Below, one piece after another: positions 23,570 through 34,479 of a DNA stretch of 64,000 nucleotides. Source of the DNA: Orychophragmus violaceus (lineage: Eukaryota; Streptophyta; Magnoliopsida; Brassicales; Brassicaceae); contig CM058232.1 in assembly GCA_030180135.1 (NCBI GenBank), positions 62,331,330-62,395,329 of the forward strand. Direction: 5' to 3'. Each line of letters starts with the position of its first letter. Position 1 is the first letter of the stretch. A program made the translations under genes and the position numbers. Under the pieces are notes generated by a model. It ran no database searches, was not told where the DNA came from, and worked only from the letters and a program-made list of their open reading frames with translations.

Positions 23570-24085
23570 TATTGAGTATTGAGATGAACACCTTAAGTGT
23601 TCAGATCAATGTGAACTCCTTTGATCCGATCAGAAGAAGAAGAGGTAAATAAGTAAAAGGGAGAGAGTTTAATCTTATGGTTAAGTGGTAAAAGGATAAA
23701 TTACCATTAATCAAGTCAAAGATCTTCTAGAAGCTTGACTCCACGGATGAACAGTACCAGGAGACAAGATTCAAATTCAAATGGAGATTCCCTTCCCTAC
23801 TTGCTTCACCCTTTTGTCCAAAGGTGTCTTTAGAATTATTTTGTCATTAGAGTTTGAATTTGAAAGTAGTAGCCACGAAATTGAGTTATTTTTTGTCTAT
23901 ATATTCATTGTAATATCAATAAGAAAAATACAGACTTGGAAAGCTTTTTCCTCATACTCCTCTTGTGCAATTCTTCTTCTTCCTTTCTCTCTTGCTAAAT
24001 CTCTCAGATAACTCTCAAATTCTAATATTCTTACATTCTTCACCATTCTACCTTATTCTCTCACTCTAAATCTCATATTCTAACA

Positions 24086-24487
24086 AAAGAGTATAAACTA
24101 TCTGTCAAGCGGTCGAACATTGGCCTGTCAAGGATATGAACGTTATCCCAATGTACCCACTTCCCTCAGATTCCACCAGCCACTCGAAGATTTACACGAA
24201 ATCACTCCAAATTTCTCCTTCTACCCTTTTGCCCTATCGTTAGAAAGTGCAAGACTTAAAACTTCAAACAGCGATAAAACATAAGTTTATACAGCGTAAG
24301 ATCAAAACATTATACATCACATGAACTGTGGTAGAGAGATAACCTGTTCGTCCACCAAAAGTAGTTTGATGGTTTTGCCAGAGAAGACCCGTTCATACAT
24401 CCAACACCGAAGGACCTTCAATCTCAAACTCCATTTCGTCGTCAACTTGTTGATGTCCGAAAGGAATTGGTATTGCCTTTGTGTCAT
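24086..24487 (-). pseudogene. RPA1-like (OB-fold/DUF223-type) gene relic, 5' part
   Basis: The minus-strand ATG at 24485-24487 opens MTQRQYQFLSDINKLTTKWS, then 'LRLKVLRCWMYERVFSG' and 'TIKLLLVDEQ'. A GT splice donor follows, so exon 1 is 24344-24487 (48 codons). The 'W-x-L-R-x-K-V-L-R' plus 'K-L-L-L-V-D-E' pattern is that of the first OB fold in plant RPA1-like proteins. The next exon-like stretch (about 24090-24260) has stops in all frames tried. The gene continues at 8169 downwards, split by Copia-B. The parent family binds single-stranded DNA; this copy is probably not functional. Confidence 0.5.
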
Positions 24488-25550
24488 TGGTCTTTTTGCA
24501 ATAGATTTTCCGTTGAGGAAATAAATGTATAACGCAAGGAGTTAGAGAGATGAAGTGAATTTGATAGAGGTTATAATGGTTAGGGTATTGGCAATTTATG
24601 GTAATTCAGGCGCCATAAATATATTGGGTTTGGCGGGTCTTAATTTGTGTCACTTAATGGTTATTCATGAACTAATGCGTTACACATAGCATATTAAAAA
24701 CCTATTGTTTGACAGTTGCCCTCACACTTGTAACTATTGAATTAGACGTCTAAAGATATTTGGGTAGATTTGCTAGATATGTTGAGTTCCTAATCAATCA
24801 TCCATTTGATATTAAGATGCATTTATTATTCTTTTAAAACTACTTATTTTAATTTAAGTAAATTAAATCCAACCAACTACTAAAAAACAACATAATATTA
24901 ATGATTGCATTTCAAGTACTAAAAATAAATCCAACCAATCACTAAAAAAATACATTTAAATCAGCATAGAAAATTGCAAATGTATATTGTAGGATTCACT
25001 ATTTCAAGTAATGGTAAGTTTCAAATTGTGGAAAAATACACCGTTCTAATTACCAGAATTAGTATATTTGAACCACGATATTTTAATGTTTAGTGTTGTA
25101 TTAGTAATGTCTAGTGTTCTACTGTGAATACTGTTACACCAAAATTGCATTACCAATGTTGATAGCTAACAAAATCTTGCATGACATAATGACTATGTTA
25201 GCAAGATTTGACATAAAATAGTCTAATAATTACGAATACTTAACATGTAGGGGTCTACAGTCGGCTTCCTGCACACACGCAACCGACATTAGTGGATAGG
25301 TGATTATCTAGAGAAATACGCGCCAAATACACTATGATCTAGGTTATTAAAGAAAACAGTATTTTCGTTTAATTATTTTATTAATCATTCTTGTTCGGGA
25401 AAGTGAATAGTCGTGTCTATATGTACGGTTATTATGTAGAAGAAACTCAGTCAATCAAATTAGGGAATAAATACCCACTTTTAAGATCTTGAAACCACCG
25501 AATCAAAACCAGTAAAAGTCAACCTTTTCGCTAACCCACAGTACAACAAC
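24488..25550. other. Intergenic AT-rich region
   Basis: No gene or transposon termini recognised. From about 25260 to 25450 it resembles 26720-26810, so the end of this stretch belongs to a tandem duplication that includes the F-box-like genes and their upstream DNA. Confidence 0.6.
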
Positions 25551-26312
25551 ATGCCTATTTCTTATGCGTACTGGCCATGGCGTCGATACGATCAACCTTA
25601 CTACGAAACACGCTATGTAACAAGAAAACGTAGAGCAATCATCCCATTCGACCTTCTAGCGTTGCCTGATGATGTGATAACGGAGATTCTAGCTCGTGTT
25701 TGCGAACGGAACATGCAAGATCTCCGTCATTCGAAGATTGTTTGCAAAGTCCTGAAGGAGAAGAAGGAAACATAAGAGTTCTTCAACTCGGTCAATCTAA
25801 CACAGATGTCATACAATGTTTGGGCTCCAGGATTTGATTGGGAAAAATTCCATGAGAGGTTCTACGACGTAGGCAACACATCAGCCATCCTTCTCAAAGG
25901 AATCTCAGATTTCTTCTTCGATAACAAGAGAGATGAAGGTCTCGTACGCATACAGGCTGCTGCAAAAGATGGATGCATCTTAAGCAAGTATGTGTTTGGA
26001 TGCATACGCAAAGTCTTTGGGGAAGACAGAGACGATGAACTCTTCGGTAGATTTGAATTTACTCGGGAAGACGCAACGCAACTACGATTAAAACTACCTC
26101 GTCTGGATCATAGTTCATGGGGAGGTTGGGTTCCTGATTGGTTCAAAGCGAAACGGGACGAAAACAGTATTGATCGTGTGCTACAATGTCGATGTTCTAA
26201 CTTCGACCCTTGGTGCTCTGGGTGGCCTTTGTTTAAGGACTATTGCGACCAATGTTTCTGGATTATGCAGACCGCTTTCTTCTGCAGACTGATAGATAAC
26301 AACTTCTCCTGA
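25551..26312 (+). pseudogene. F-box-like protein of the At1g67623/At2g35280 type, copy 1, with one in-frame stop
   Basis: The ATG at 25551 gives MPISYAYWPWRRYDQPYYET, then an F-box-like segment 'LLALPDDVITEILARVC' (about residues 34-50). TAA at 25773-25775 interrupts the frame. The same frame goes on without shift to 26312. The second half has 'FHERFYDVGNTSAILLKGIS', which fits the TPR/Sel1-like region of this Brassicaceae family, and a Cys-rich tail (YCDQCFW). F-box proteins recruit substrates to SCF ubiquitin ligases; no target can be inferred. The single stop could be a mutation, or part of an unrecognised intron; no clear splice pair was seen. Confidence 0.6.
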
Positions 26313-27106
26313 TTTCGTTGTAATCGATGATGTCTTATTTATGTATGTTTTTCACGTTTGTTGTTTACCCGTACCAATATCTAGTATTTTGTATCTACCA
26401 CAACTTCTATAGATTGCTTGTATTCTTTTTATTACTTCTATAGCGTAGCAACCCACCGTACTCAATTGAGATAGTGAATAACACAAATAAACTAAAAACT
26501 TTAATAATAACAAGATCAACGAGAACTTGGTTATAACCCTAAACTCTAAACCCAAACGGTAATCCCTAAACCCTATATATACCCTAAACTCTAAACATAA
26601 ACCATAATACATGTACTCTATATAGTCTTTTATGTAATATTATAATTATCAATATCTACAAATATAAATGCAAATGTCATATACCCTAAACTCTAAACCC
26701 AAACATGATATCGTATATATACATTATCTAGAGAACTGCAAATACACGATGATATAGGTTATTAACGTTAAGTGAAGTTTTCGTTTCATTATTTTATTAA
26801 TCGTTTATTCCCTTTTAATTATCCCTTCCGAAATTGATTTTTTGATTCGATTTAACTTATGTTTACATATGAAATTGAACTTAAAATCATTAATAACATA
26901 AAAGATTTACCATTTGTCTTAAATTCTAATTTTTTGGAATGGAATAGAGTCAAATAGTCATTCCATTTTATGTTTTCCATTTACACCTTAATATACATAT
27001 GGAAAGGCCTCATTAAAAAAAACTACTCGATAAAACCCATTCAATCAACTCGATCTCCACTTCAAAAGCACCACCAATTCAGAACGAAACACAGAAGCCA
27101 TATCAA
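26313..27106. other. Spacer between the two F-box-like copies
   Basis: Holds telomere-like repeats (26527-26703), then AT-rich upstream sequence of copy 2. No gene seen. Confidence 0.6.
26527..26703. repeat. Degenerate telomere-like repeats, first block
   Basis: Repeated ACCCTAAACTCTAAACCC, CCCTAAACCCTATATATACC and related words. They are imperfect forms of the plant CCCTAAA telomere repeat, interspersed with AT-rich DNA. Confidence 0.7.
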
Positions 27107-27874
27107 ATGCCAAACCCTCATATATACTGGCCATTGCCTAGTTTCAACGACCCACCCTACGAAACACGGTCCATGATAAGAAGGTGGAGGGAGGCAGCGA
27201 GACTATTCAACCTGCTTGGCTTGCCGGAAGATCTAGTAAGGAACATTCTTGTTCGTGTCTGCGAAAATGACATGCAAGATCTCCGCCACTCGAGGATTAC
27301 GCGGCTGAATGGAATGTCTCAAACAGACGAGTTCGACGCCTCTATTAATCTACAGAAGATAAGTCATTGAACTTGGACTCCCGGTTTTGACTGGAAAAAG
27401 TTCCATGAGAGGTGCTACGACGCAGGCAACAGAACCGCCATCTGCCTCAAAGGAGTCTCCAATTTATTGTTCGAGATCAATCGGATTGAAGGAGTCGGTC
27501 AAATCAAGGTTTTTATAGGAAAAGGATGCATCATGATCGAGTATATCTACGGCATGATGTGCCAAATGTTCAGGGACGACTGGGAGGGAGTCTTAGGTAA
27601 GTATCTATTTACTAGAGAACGTGCTACTCATCTTCGAAGCAAATTGCCTAAGATCATTGGGAATGGGTGGGAAAGGGATATTCCAGATTGGTTAATTACG
27701 AAACGTGACCAAAACGACCCTCATATGATCACCAAATGAAAATTTTCGAATTACGATCGAAGACAACTATGGTGGGAGAAGCCGAAGGGGGATGACATGT
27801 GTGATAAATGTTACTGGACTTTGCAGGTTGCCTATGTTTGCAAAATGGTCGCGGAAAATTTTATTCTCTTTTAG
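27107..27874 (+). pseudogene. F-box-like protein of the At1g67623/At2g35280 type, copy 2, with two in-frame stops
   Basis: The ATG at 27107 gives MPNPHIYWPLPSFNDPPYET with the F-box-like 'LLGLPEDLVRNILVRVC'. TGA at 27368-27370 and TGA at 27737-27739 interrupt one otherwise continuous frame that ends with TAG at 27872-27874. Between the stops lies 'FHERCYDAGNRTAICLKGVS', aligned with copy 1, and after the second stop 'MCDKCYWTLQVAYVCKM', matching the copy 1 tail. The first stops of the two copies lie at different codons, so they arose separately. It is almost certainly non-functional as a full-length protein. Confidence 0.65.
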
Positions 27875-27947
27875 TGCAATCGTTGAATTTGGGGGTTGTT
27901 ATTAGAACTTTCTAATTAATTTCCTATTTATGTTTGGAGCAAACTGC

Positions 27948-28026
27948 ATAAACCCTAAACCCATGTTTATAAACCCTAAAAATTAAACCCTAAAAATTAA
28001 ACCCTATCTAATCCCTAAACTCTAAA
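27948..28026. repeat. Degenerate telomere-like repeats, second block
   Basis: AAACCCTAAACCC, AAACCCTAAAAATTAAACCC and CCCTAAACTCTAAA words directly downstream of copy 2, mirroring the block after copy 1. Confidence 0.7.
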
Positions 28027-28289
28027 TGAGAGACAAGGAGAATATTCTATGTTCCTCTCTACCGATACAATTTAATTTTCTTAATATAACCACTTCATGT
28101 CGCTACGTATTTTGATTTAGATCATTCGAGGTAAAAGAAAAGACGAAACCTCAAAATTTTAATTGTATTTAATTAGCTTTGACCATTAATCACTACTTTG
28201 AAATGAATTGATTGATCAATATTGAAATTATCATGGAAATACGTTTGTTGAACCTTTCAATGAAACCTCATAACAGATCCTTTTTAGGG
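28027..28289. other. AT-rich spacer
   Basis: No feature recognised between the telomere-like block and the gypsy pol fragment. Confidence 0.5.
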
Positions 28290-29742
28290 TATAGTGTTTT
28301 GGTCATTCATTTTTGTGCTTGGTATGAAATGGCCCATCTTTGAGAATAGATCAACCACCACGAATATATAATCCTTATGCCTGATCTTGGGTAAACCTTG
28401 CACGAAATCCATATAAATATTTACCCAAGTATGTTAGGAATCGTTAAGGGCATATAAAGACCATAAGGATGTGACATGGACATTTTTTAAGGCACGTGAT
28501 ACAATTAGAGAAAAATTTCCCTACATCGCATGTCAAATGCGGCAAGAAGAAGTGGTCGGATAGCATGATCATCGTCTTATATACTCCGAAGTGTCTCATA
28601 AAGTTGGCTCCATGAGATTCACTGATAAGCAGGTCTCGCATCAATCCTTGAGGAAGGAATAGTTGCCAGTCACGGGATAAGAAGCCGTTGTGAATGTAGA
28701 ATGACTCTTTAGCTCCTTTATTTCATTCCTGGAAATAGTACCAAAATCATGGTCAACATCATATTGTACCTTAATTTGTTCAAACCCCAAGGCTTTGGCC
28801 TCCATGGTGATGATCAAGGTGTATCCCCGGTATAGGGAATCGGAAAAGATGTTCTCCTTGCCCTTCTTGTACTTGAGGATATACGGAAACGTCTCCACGA
28901 ACTCAAGCTATTTCTCGTGCCTCCTCTTAAGCGTCGTCTTTCCCCGTAGTTGCTTCAACGTCTCATGATTGGTGTGGATCACAAACTCTTTGGCCATAAA
29001 ATAATACGGCCACGACTCCAATGATCTCCCCAAGGCGTACAGCTCCTTGTCGTAGGTCGGATAGTTGAGTGTGGCTTGTTGAGTTTTTCGCCGATGTAGG
29101 CCACGAGTCGTGGTCCCTGCTTGAGTATTGCTCTAATCCCTAAACCTGAAGCATAACATTCGATCTCAAAAGTGTTGTCAAAGTTAGGTAAAACAGGAAT
29201 ATGGGCGTTAGTCAAAGGATCTTGGCACTTCCGGAATGCGTCCTCTTGTGCGGGTCCCCATTTGAACGGGACATCCTTTTTATCATGGCTGTGAGCAGTG
29301 CAGCTACGGTCCTGAAATCTTTGATGAATCTCTTCTAGAAACTAGCCAATCTTTGGAAACTCCGGACATGGCCAATGCTGGTCGGTGTTTTACATTCCTA
29401 GATAGCCTTAACCTTATCTTGATTCACCTATAATCCCTGCGAACTCATGACAAAACCTAGGAAAACAAGCTGATTAGTGCAAAATGTGCACTTCTTGAGG
29501 TTCACATAAAGGCCTTCTTGACAAAGTGTATATGTTACTTGCGCAAGGTGCACATGGTGGTAGGAAAATACTTACTGTATACTAGGATATCATAAAAGTA
29601 AATGACCACTAACATACTGATGTAAGCTCGTAAGACATGGTTCATGAGCCTCATGAAAGTGCTGGAGGTGTTGGTAAGACTGAACGGCATGATGAGCCAT
29701 TCGTATAAGCTATAACGATTGAAACTCACAATGGGCCGGGCA
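28290..29742 (-). pseudogene. Ty3/gypsy (chromovirus-like) pol fragment: RT, RNase H, integrase
   Basis: Reading from right to left: RT piece (LYEWLIMPFSLTNTSSTFMR, then VVIYFYDILVYSK, about 29560-29735); RNase H piece (FEIECYASGLGIRAIL, about 29130-29180); RNase H end (KYKKGKENIFSDSLYR, about 28840-28880); integrase zinc region (HFGVYKT...CITCLKKC, about 28490-28600); integrase core start (FVQGLPKIRHKDYIFVVVDL, about 28340-28400). Frames change between pieces. The catalytic YFDD reads YFYD, removing an essential aspartate. Both ends stop abruptly without LTRs, so this is a truncated relic. Confidence 0.85.
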
Positions 29743-30900
29743 GAGGTGAAAAGGCTGGACTGAAGTCACTCTCCTTTTAATAACGAACTAGATAGAGATA
29801 TGGAGCACGAGCAGCTGGACTAGAGTCACTCTCTTCTGATGCTAGGAGAAGAATTGATGGGGGAGATGAACTTGACAGGAACAGATTTGGCTTAAGCTTC
29901 TAAGGGGGAACCACTCAGTGCACACACTCACGGCCGCCAAGTAAGAGAAGTAGCTTTAGGGTTTTTCTTTAGATTAAACATGAAACTAAAAAAAAATACA
30001 AGAGTATTAGGGTAAATAGTCTTTTAGTTTTCAAAACCCTCAACACAAATAAAAGGAATTGGTCCTTAAGGCCTTACAATAAATAAGATAGAAAATAAAG
30101 AGATAAGAAGCCTTCTATGCGTGTGGTGACTTGGGCCTCATGGGCCGTGCATTTTGTCTAATGAATTAGGCCTCAAGTTACGTCGTTATAAACCTTTCAA
30201 GAAAAATCCAGTGGGATAAAACTTTGCAAGGGAAAAAGAGTATAACATATGGCCCACAGAGACGACATGGTCTAAGGATCAACGGCTCCTGTGTTGAATA
30301 TCATGGATGTGTCGTCGATCCAGAGTAATGGTCAGATGGACGATCCTGGTGTGAATGAATGGTCGTGATCGGACTCGGTCATCTCGTACATCGCCGGGAT
30401 AACATGTTCAGAACGGACTGGTCATGATCCAACTAGTATAAATGCTTTGTGATGTCGTGTATGATGCTCCTAGTGATCAGATACTCCATGGCTTAGTTGA
30501 ATTTCTCTGTGAGTCTTTTATGGCCGGCTCGGGTCCGGGGTGCGCTCACCATGGTCGAAAATGGCTCGGCTTGGTTAGTCTGGTCTGGTTCCTTTCCATC
30601 CTCAAGGTAATAACATTTCAATGATATTAGGCGATCTTCTCCGGTTTGCCTGGTAGTGTCCCTTGAGGTTTAGATGTGGAGGCTCTTTTATTCTCCTTGT
30701 TTGTGACTCTCGAGGTGAGGTTTTAAAGCCGTGGAGTAAGCTCACCATAAGATAAATAAACCTTGGTGTAGCATAGGCCGGTTTGGATCTCAACCATTTT
30801 CTTACTAACATCATTGCCTTGTTGACCTATCACTAAGGAATATGTTGGATAAGAGCTTCCATGTCTGGTTTTGGAGCTGAAGGAGTAGTAGCCTGGTGAT
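29743..30900. other. Unassigned repetitive-looking segment
   Basis: No convincing ORF, LTR termini or primer site. Words such as CTTGGGCCTCATGGGCC near 30130 recall retroelement leaders. Probably fragments of older elements. Confidence 0.4.
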
Positions 30901-31284
30901 GAGGACATCGGATCATCCGAACCCGACCCCGAGGACATCGGGTCATCCGAATCCGACTCGAACGATCAATACGTATCGGCCTCGATCATGAGGTTGGTTG
31001 ACCAGTTCTCGACCATGCGGAACGTCCCACGGACGCGGTCCGGACAGAGACAAATTTGGGATGACTTCTACCGAGCGATGAAGCAGCTGATCTCTAGGAC
31101 GAGCCTAGATGATATCACGACGCAGTTGGAGCAAGCTGACCACGACCAACCTGCTCTGAACTAGCTGGCCCAGAAGATGATCAAGACAGAAGCCGTCGAC
31201 CCACTTGACCCGACCGTCCCATGGCCGTTACTCAAGATTGTCCGACCGACCATGATCTTCAGTATTGAGTCTGATGAGTCTTAG
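30901..31284 (+). pseudogene. Unrecognised ORF relic with a 30-bp tandem repeat
   Basis: A plus-strand frame from 30901 starts with two copies of an acidic Glu-Asp-Ile-Gly-Ser-Ser unit. It continues through QFSTMRNVPRTRSGQRQIW and ends at TAG (31282), with one internal TAG at 31162. It lies just before an LTR-like segment, so it may be the tail or gag of an old retroelement. No family is recognised. Confidence 0.35.
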
Positions 31285-31376
31285 AACGGACTGTCTGTTG
31301 GACCAAAAGATCATACTCTTTTTCCCTTGTGAGGTTTTGACCCAAATGGGTTTTCCTTACAAGGTTTTTAATGAGG

Positions 31377-31859
31377 TGATCATAGGCCCGTCCACCTTAA
31401 AGAGATAGGCCGGCTCGTTCATTTCTTAATTCCCTTTAGTTTTGTTTTTTCTTTATTTTTTTATAATATTTTTTGATTGCCCATTAGCCCGTGTTGTAAC
31501 CAAAAACCTAAGGCTATTTAGCCTTGTTTCTTCTTTGTAATTCATTAAGCAAGTTTAAACCAAAAACCTAATTGTGTTTAGCCCTAAAACGTCGTAGCCT
31601 CTCTCTTTGTCGCGTGGATTCCCTTTGAGATCGAAGGCTTGTTACTTGCTCGTGTTCGTGTGTTCCTGTTGTGTTCTAATCTCCTCTACAAACGCCAACC
31701 ATCTACTGATTTACTTGAGAGCGCCTTTGGCCAGCAAGTACATCCCATCCGACCATCTCCTGCTTCGATCGACTCCCACCCGCGTCGATCGACTCACCAC
31801 CACAGATCGAACTAGCTGGGCGACCCAAATCTCAAGCCATCTTCCCTCTTACATCATCA
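31377..31859 (+). repeat. Element H LTR (left boundary uncertain)
   Basis: About 483 bp bounded by TG and CA, with an iMet-type primer site at its right edge (31860-31870, first T of the match replaced). Only one copy is in the window. Confidence 0.55.
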
Positions 31860-31870
31860 GGTATCAGAGC

Positions 31871-32587
31871 TTAGACTCGTGACAAACTCTGATTACATCT
31901 CACCCTTGCACCTTTCGTTTTTGCTTTAGTTTATTTGCTCTTCTACCAACCAAATATCACATTAAAAAACAATTGTCGCTGTTTTGTTTTGTCTTGTTTC
32001 TGTCCATTGATTTGCTCGTGATCTGCTTTTGTTTTATTTCTTATATAAACTGAAAATCAAAAGAAAAAGGTTGTTAGAATCGAGTGTTAGGTTGTTTAGA
32101 ACTAGACCGGCGGCTAGTATTCTTACTGCTAGGTTTCTTGCGATTATTTTTTGGATTATAGCCCTGCATTTGTGATTGCTCGTTCCTGTTTTGTTTTACA
32201 TCCATAGTCTTCTGTTTCTGCTTGCATTCATCTAAAGTTCAAAAAAAAAAAGTCTTATAACGGCCGCTTATATCATATAGTGGCATTAGGGCTTTAGTGG
32301 TTCATTCGGTTAGCCTTTTACGGTTTGGCATAGTTCAGGATTGTTTAATTGTTTGAACCAATTAGCTTAAATTGTTTCCTTTTTCTTATCATAATTCAAA
32401 AAAAAGGAAAGTACAAAGAATCGGCCATTACCATATTTGCATCATATTTGCATCTTTTCCTTATTCGACTATCTTGCTAGCATCTTTCCATTTCTTTTGC
32501 TTGCGGTTGCAACTTTTCTTTTTTCTTTTTAGTTTATTTCTATTTGTTTTCTTCCTGTTGCGTTTTATTTGTGTGCTAAGTGTGTAG
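31871..32587 (+). other. Element H leader
   Basis: T-rich, no long coding frame, ends at the Copia-E insertion. The flanking TGTAG (32583-32587) is one target copy. Confidence 0.55.
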
Positions 32588-33229
32588 TGTTGGGAATGTC
32601 CTGAAATCTACTGTACTATCTCTAGAAAGTATGATAAGTGTCGAGATCAGACATAAGTCATAAATACTGGGTGATCATGATGACTTGCTAGAGCCCGCTC
32701 TTGATCTATAAGTTTAGGACTTATTGCCAGTATTGTATGATCCCAAAGGGTCACACACCATAGCTAACAGGAAAGTTAAAATGGAAGTAATACGGTAAGA
32801 TGCAAGGCATTTACTGTATTTGTACAGAGAATTGGGCCAGACAAAATACAGGTTTTTGTCTGATTTGGGTCTTGGGCCCAAAAGCCTAATAGGCCATTAG
32901 TTTAATTACTTGGGCCCATGTAAGGAAGAGGGGAGGCGCCATTAAGACCACAAGTCTGCGATTTTATTAGGTCTGGCCGTCCTCTCTCTCTCTGTTGTTC
33001 TAACTTTGGTCTAGCAGCCTGATCCAGTAGCTTGTAAGAGTGTGGATACCTAGGAGGAGCCGGTTATCATCAGCTCTTACAGATCTCGATATTCCTTTGA
33101 TCAATCCGCTGCAATCACAAGGTAATGATCCTGATCTGTTTATGATTCAACTGCAAATCACCTAAATCCTAGTTGATTATGTTAGGTTGTAATCTGATAA
33201 TTACACCAATGAACACACATAATCCAACA
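32588..33229 (+). repeat. Copia-E 5' LTR
   Basis: 642 bp, TG...CA, paired with 57054-57701. Similar to the Copia-D LTR (59749-60389) and distinct from the A, C and F LTRs. Confidence 0.94.
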
Positions 33230-33230
33230 G

Positions 33231-33242
33231 TGGTATCAGAGC
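33231..33242 (+). promoter_or_regulatory. Copia-E primer binding site (tRNA-iMet)
   Basis: TGGTATCAGAGC one base after the LTR. Confidence 0.94.
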
Positions 33243-34479
33243 CTAGGTCATTAGGTTTTTGCTTTTTAGATCATACTAGGTTGTTTATTAGTTTGATGAA
33301 TCGATTTTAATGAGTAAAATTGATTGAAACTTTGAAAACCTAGAATTGTCAAATCGTTTGAATAACAATCGCATGTTGACCTTGTTGTACAATCATAAGA
33401 AATCGCTTGTTGTCTTTGTTTCATAATTAAAACGATTTGTTAGGTTTGGTAATGGTCAAAATCGTTTTATCATAAGTGAATGGCATGAAACGAATTGGAA
33501 AAGTCAAAGTCGATTGTTGAATTGAGAATCGTTAACTTTGATTTTGACTTTGCTTTATAATCAATCATAAGCGATCGATCATGTCTCTTTGTCTTTAAGC
33601 TAAAGACAAAATTGTAATGTTGACTTTGCTGCAATCATAAGAAACGATTTGTTTAATTGTTAATGTTTAGAAAAAGTCATGTCATGATCGTAAATAAAGT
33701 GATTGTTTAATTATCATACGATTTGGAATTGGATTGTTGATTGTTAATGTTTAAGAATCGGTTTTGTCATAAGTGAATGACATGATCGTTTTGTCATGTA
33801 AGCAATTATTTAATTAATGTATGGTTCAAGCGGTTAACCCAAATCGCGGTTTGCTGGAAATTATTTAATACAATTGGTATTATTTAATTTCTGGTTAAAC
33901 CGGATTTAAATTCAAAAAATTGAATTTTAACCTAAACCGAAGGCTGGTCTAAGTTTGATTTGGTTGGACCAAATAATTTAGAGCTGGTCTGGTTTAGTAA
34001 ATAACCAGTTGGATTTAGTAGTTAATTTGGTCTTGGACCAGAATTAATGAACCGACTCGGTTATGTCAAATTATTGGGCCAATTGGAATTTTGTGGTCTT
34101 GGGCCAAGAATTGGGCCTATAATTTGTGACCCAACCAAAAACTTTAATAAAACATTAAATTAGAAAGTTTCTAATATTAGAAGTTTCTAATTTTAGCATA
34201 TTTCTAAATTTAGAAAGTTTCTAAAATAAGTAAGTTTCCCAAAATAGTAATCTTCTATTTTTGGAAAGAAAACCTAAAATCCTCAAAACCAATATCAAGC
34301 TTGGATGTCTTGCCCAATCTTGTCAGCTACTTAACGCTTATTCAATTACAGATATGGCTTACAGTGTGAGGTGTCTGTTTTTGCGTAAGTAAAGTAGTAT
34401 ATAGTCACTAATTTCATTGGGAGTCCCAGACTTTAGTGATTATTTGGCTGTAAGAGATTGGTTTCCTTGACTGGGCCAT
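33243..34479 (+). other. Copia-E leader, first part (continues 44300-44528)
   Basis: About 33290-33830 is an AT-rich quasi-repeat with recurring AATCATAAG and AAATCG words, at the position where A, C and F have GATCG-rich islands. About 33890-34479 is the conserved leader part, including GAAAGTTTCTAA-like units (34165-34265) and CATTGGGAGTCCCAGAC. The leader resumes after element G with GGTGACGGCCAGTGGCCCAC (44356-44375). About 60 bases are missing at that junction compared with Copia-F. Confidence 0.8.

Larger units (their letters stand above)
8170..24085 (+). mobile_element. Copia-B: Ty1/copia retrotransposon with two later insertions
   Basis: Target duplication AAAGA lies at 8165-8169 and 24086-24090. 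LTRs are about 555 bp and begin TATTGAG (TATTAAG on the left) and end TAACA, so the termini are TA...CA rather than TG...CA. The element is broken by Copia-C (10133-17871) in gag and by element T (21975-23569) in the 3' LTR. Removing both leaves about 6.6 kb. By eye the LTRs differ at about a dozen positions (about 2%), the oldest clear insertion here, in line with its several stop codons. It splits an RPA1-like gene relic. Confidence 0.92.
21931..24085 (+). repeat. Copia-B 3' LTR, split by element T
   Basis: LTR sequence at 21931-21974 and 23575-24085, interrupted by element T and its duplicated TATTG. Rejoined length is 555 bp, matching the 5' LTR (554 bp). Ends TCTAACA before the AAAGA target copy. 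Confidence 0.92.
25260..28026 (+). repeat. Tandem segmental duplication: upstream DNA, F-box-like gene, telomere-like tail
   Basis: Unit 1 runs from about 25260 to 26710 and unit 2 from about 26720 to 28026. Both start with similar AT-rich upstream sequence (AAATACAC.ATGAT.TAGGTTATTAA). Both carry a gene beginning MP...YWP and end in CCCTAAA-like repeats. They are diverged but clearly related. Confidence 0.7.
31377..32587 (+). mobile_element. Element H: 5' LTR, primer site and leader of a gypsy-type element (rest at 57702)
   Basis: The probable LTR is 31377-31859 (TGATCATAGG...CATCATCA), followed by GGTATCAGAGC. The LTR end resembles that of element T (GAGAGCGCCTT, GGCCAGCAAG, GGGCGACCCAAA). 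The leader runs to 32587, where Copia-E is inserted with target copy TGTAG, and resumes at 57702 with a gypsy-like gag. The left LTR boundary is a judgement; TTTTTAATGAGG just before it is a common 3'-end motif of plant retroelements. Confidence 0.6.

Noticed and set aside
32372..32587. 71-codon Phe/Leu-rich frame in the H leader
   Set aside because: T-rich sequence gives an apparent membrane-like peptide; no other support.
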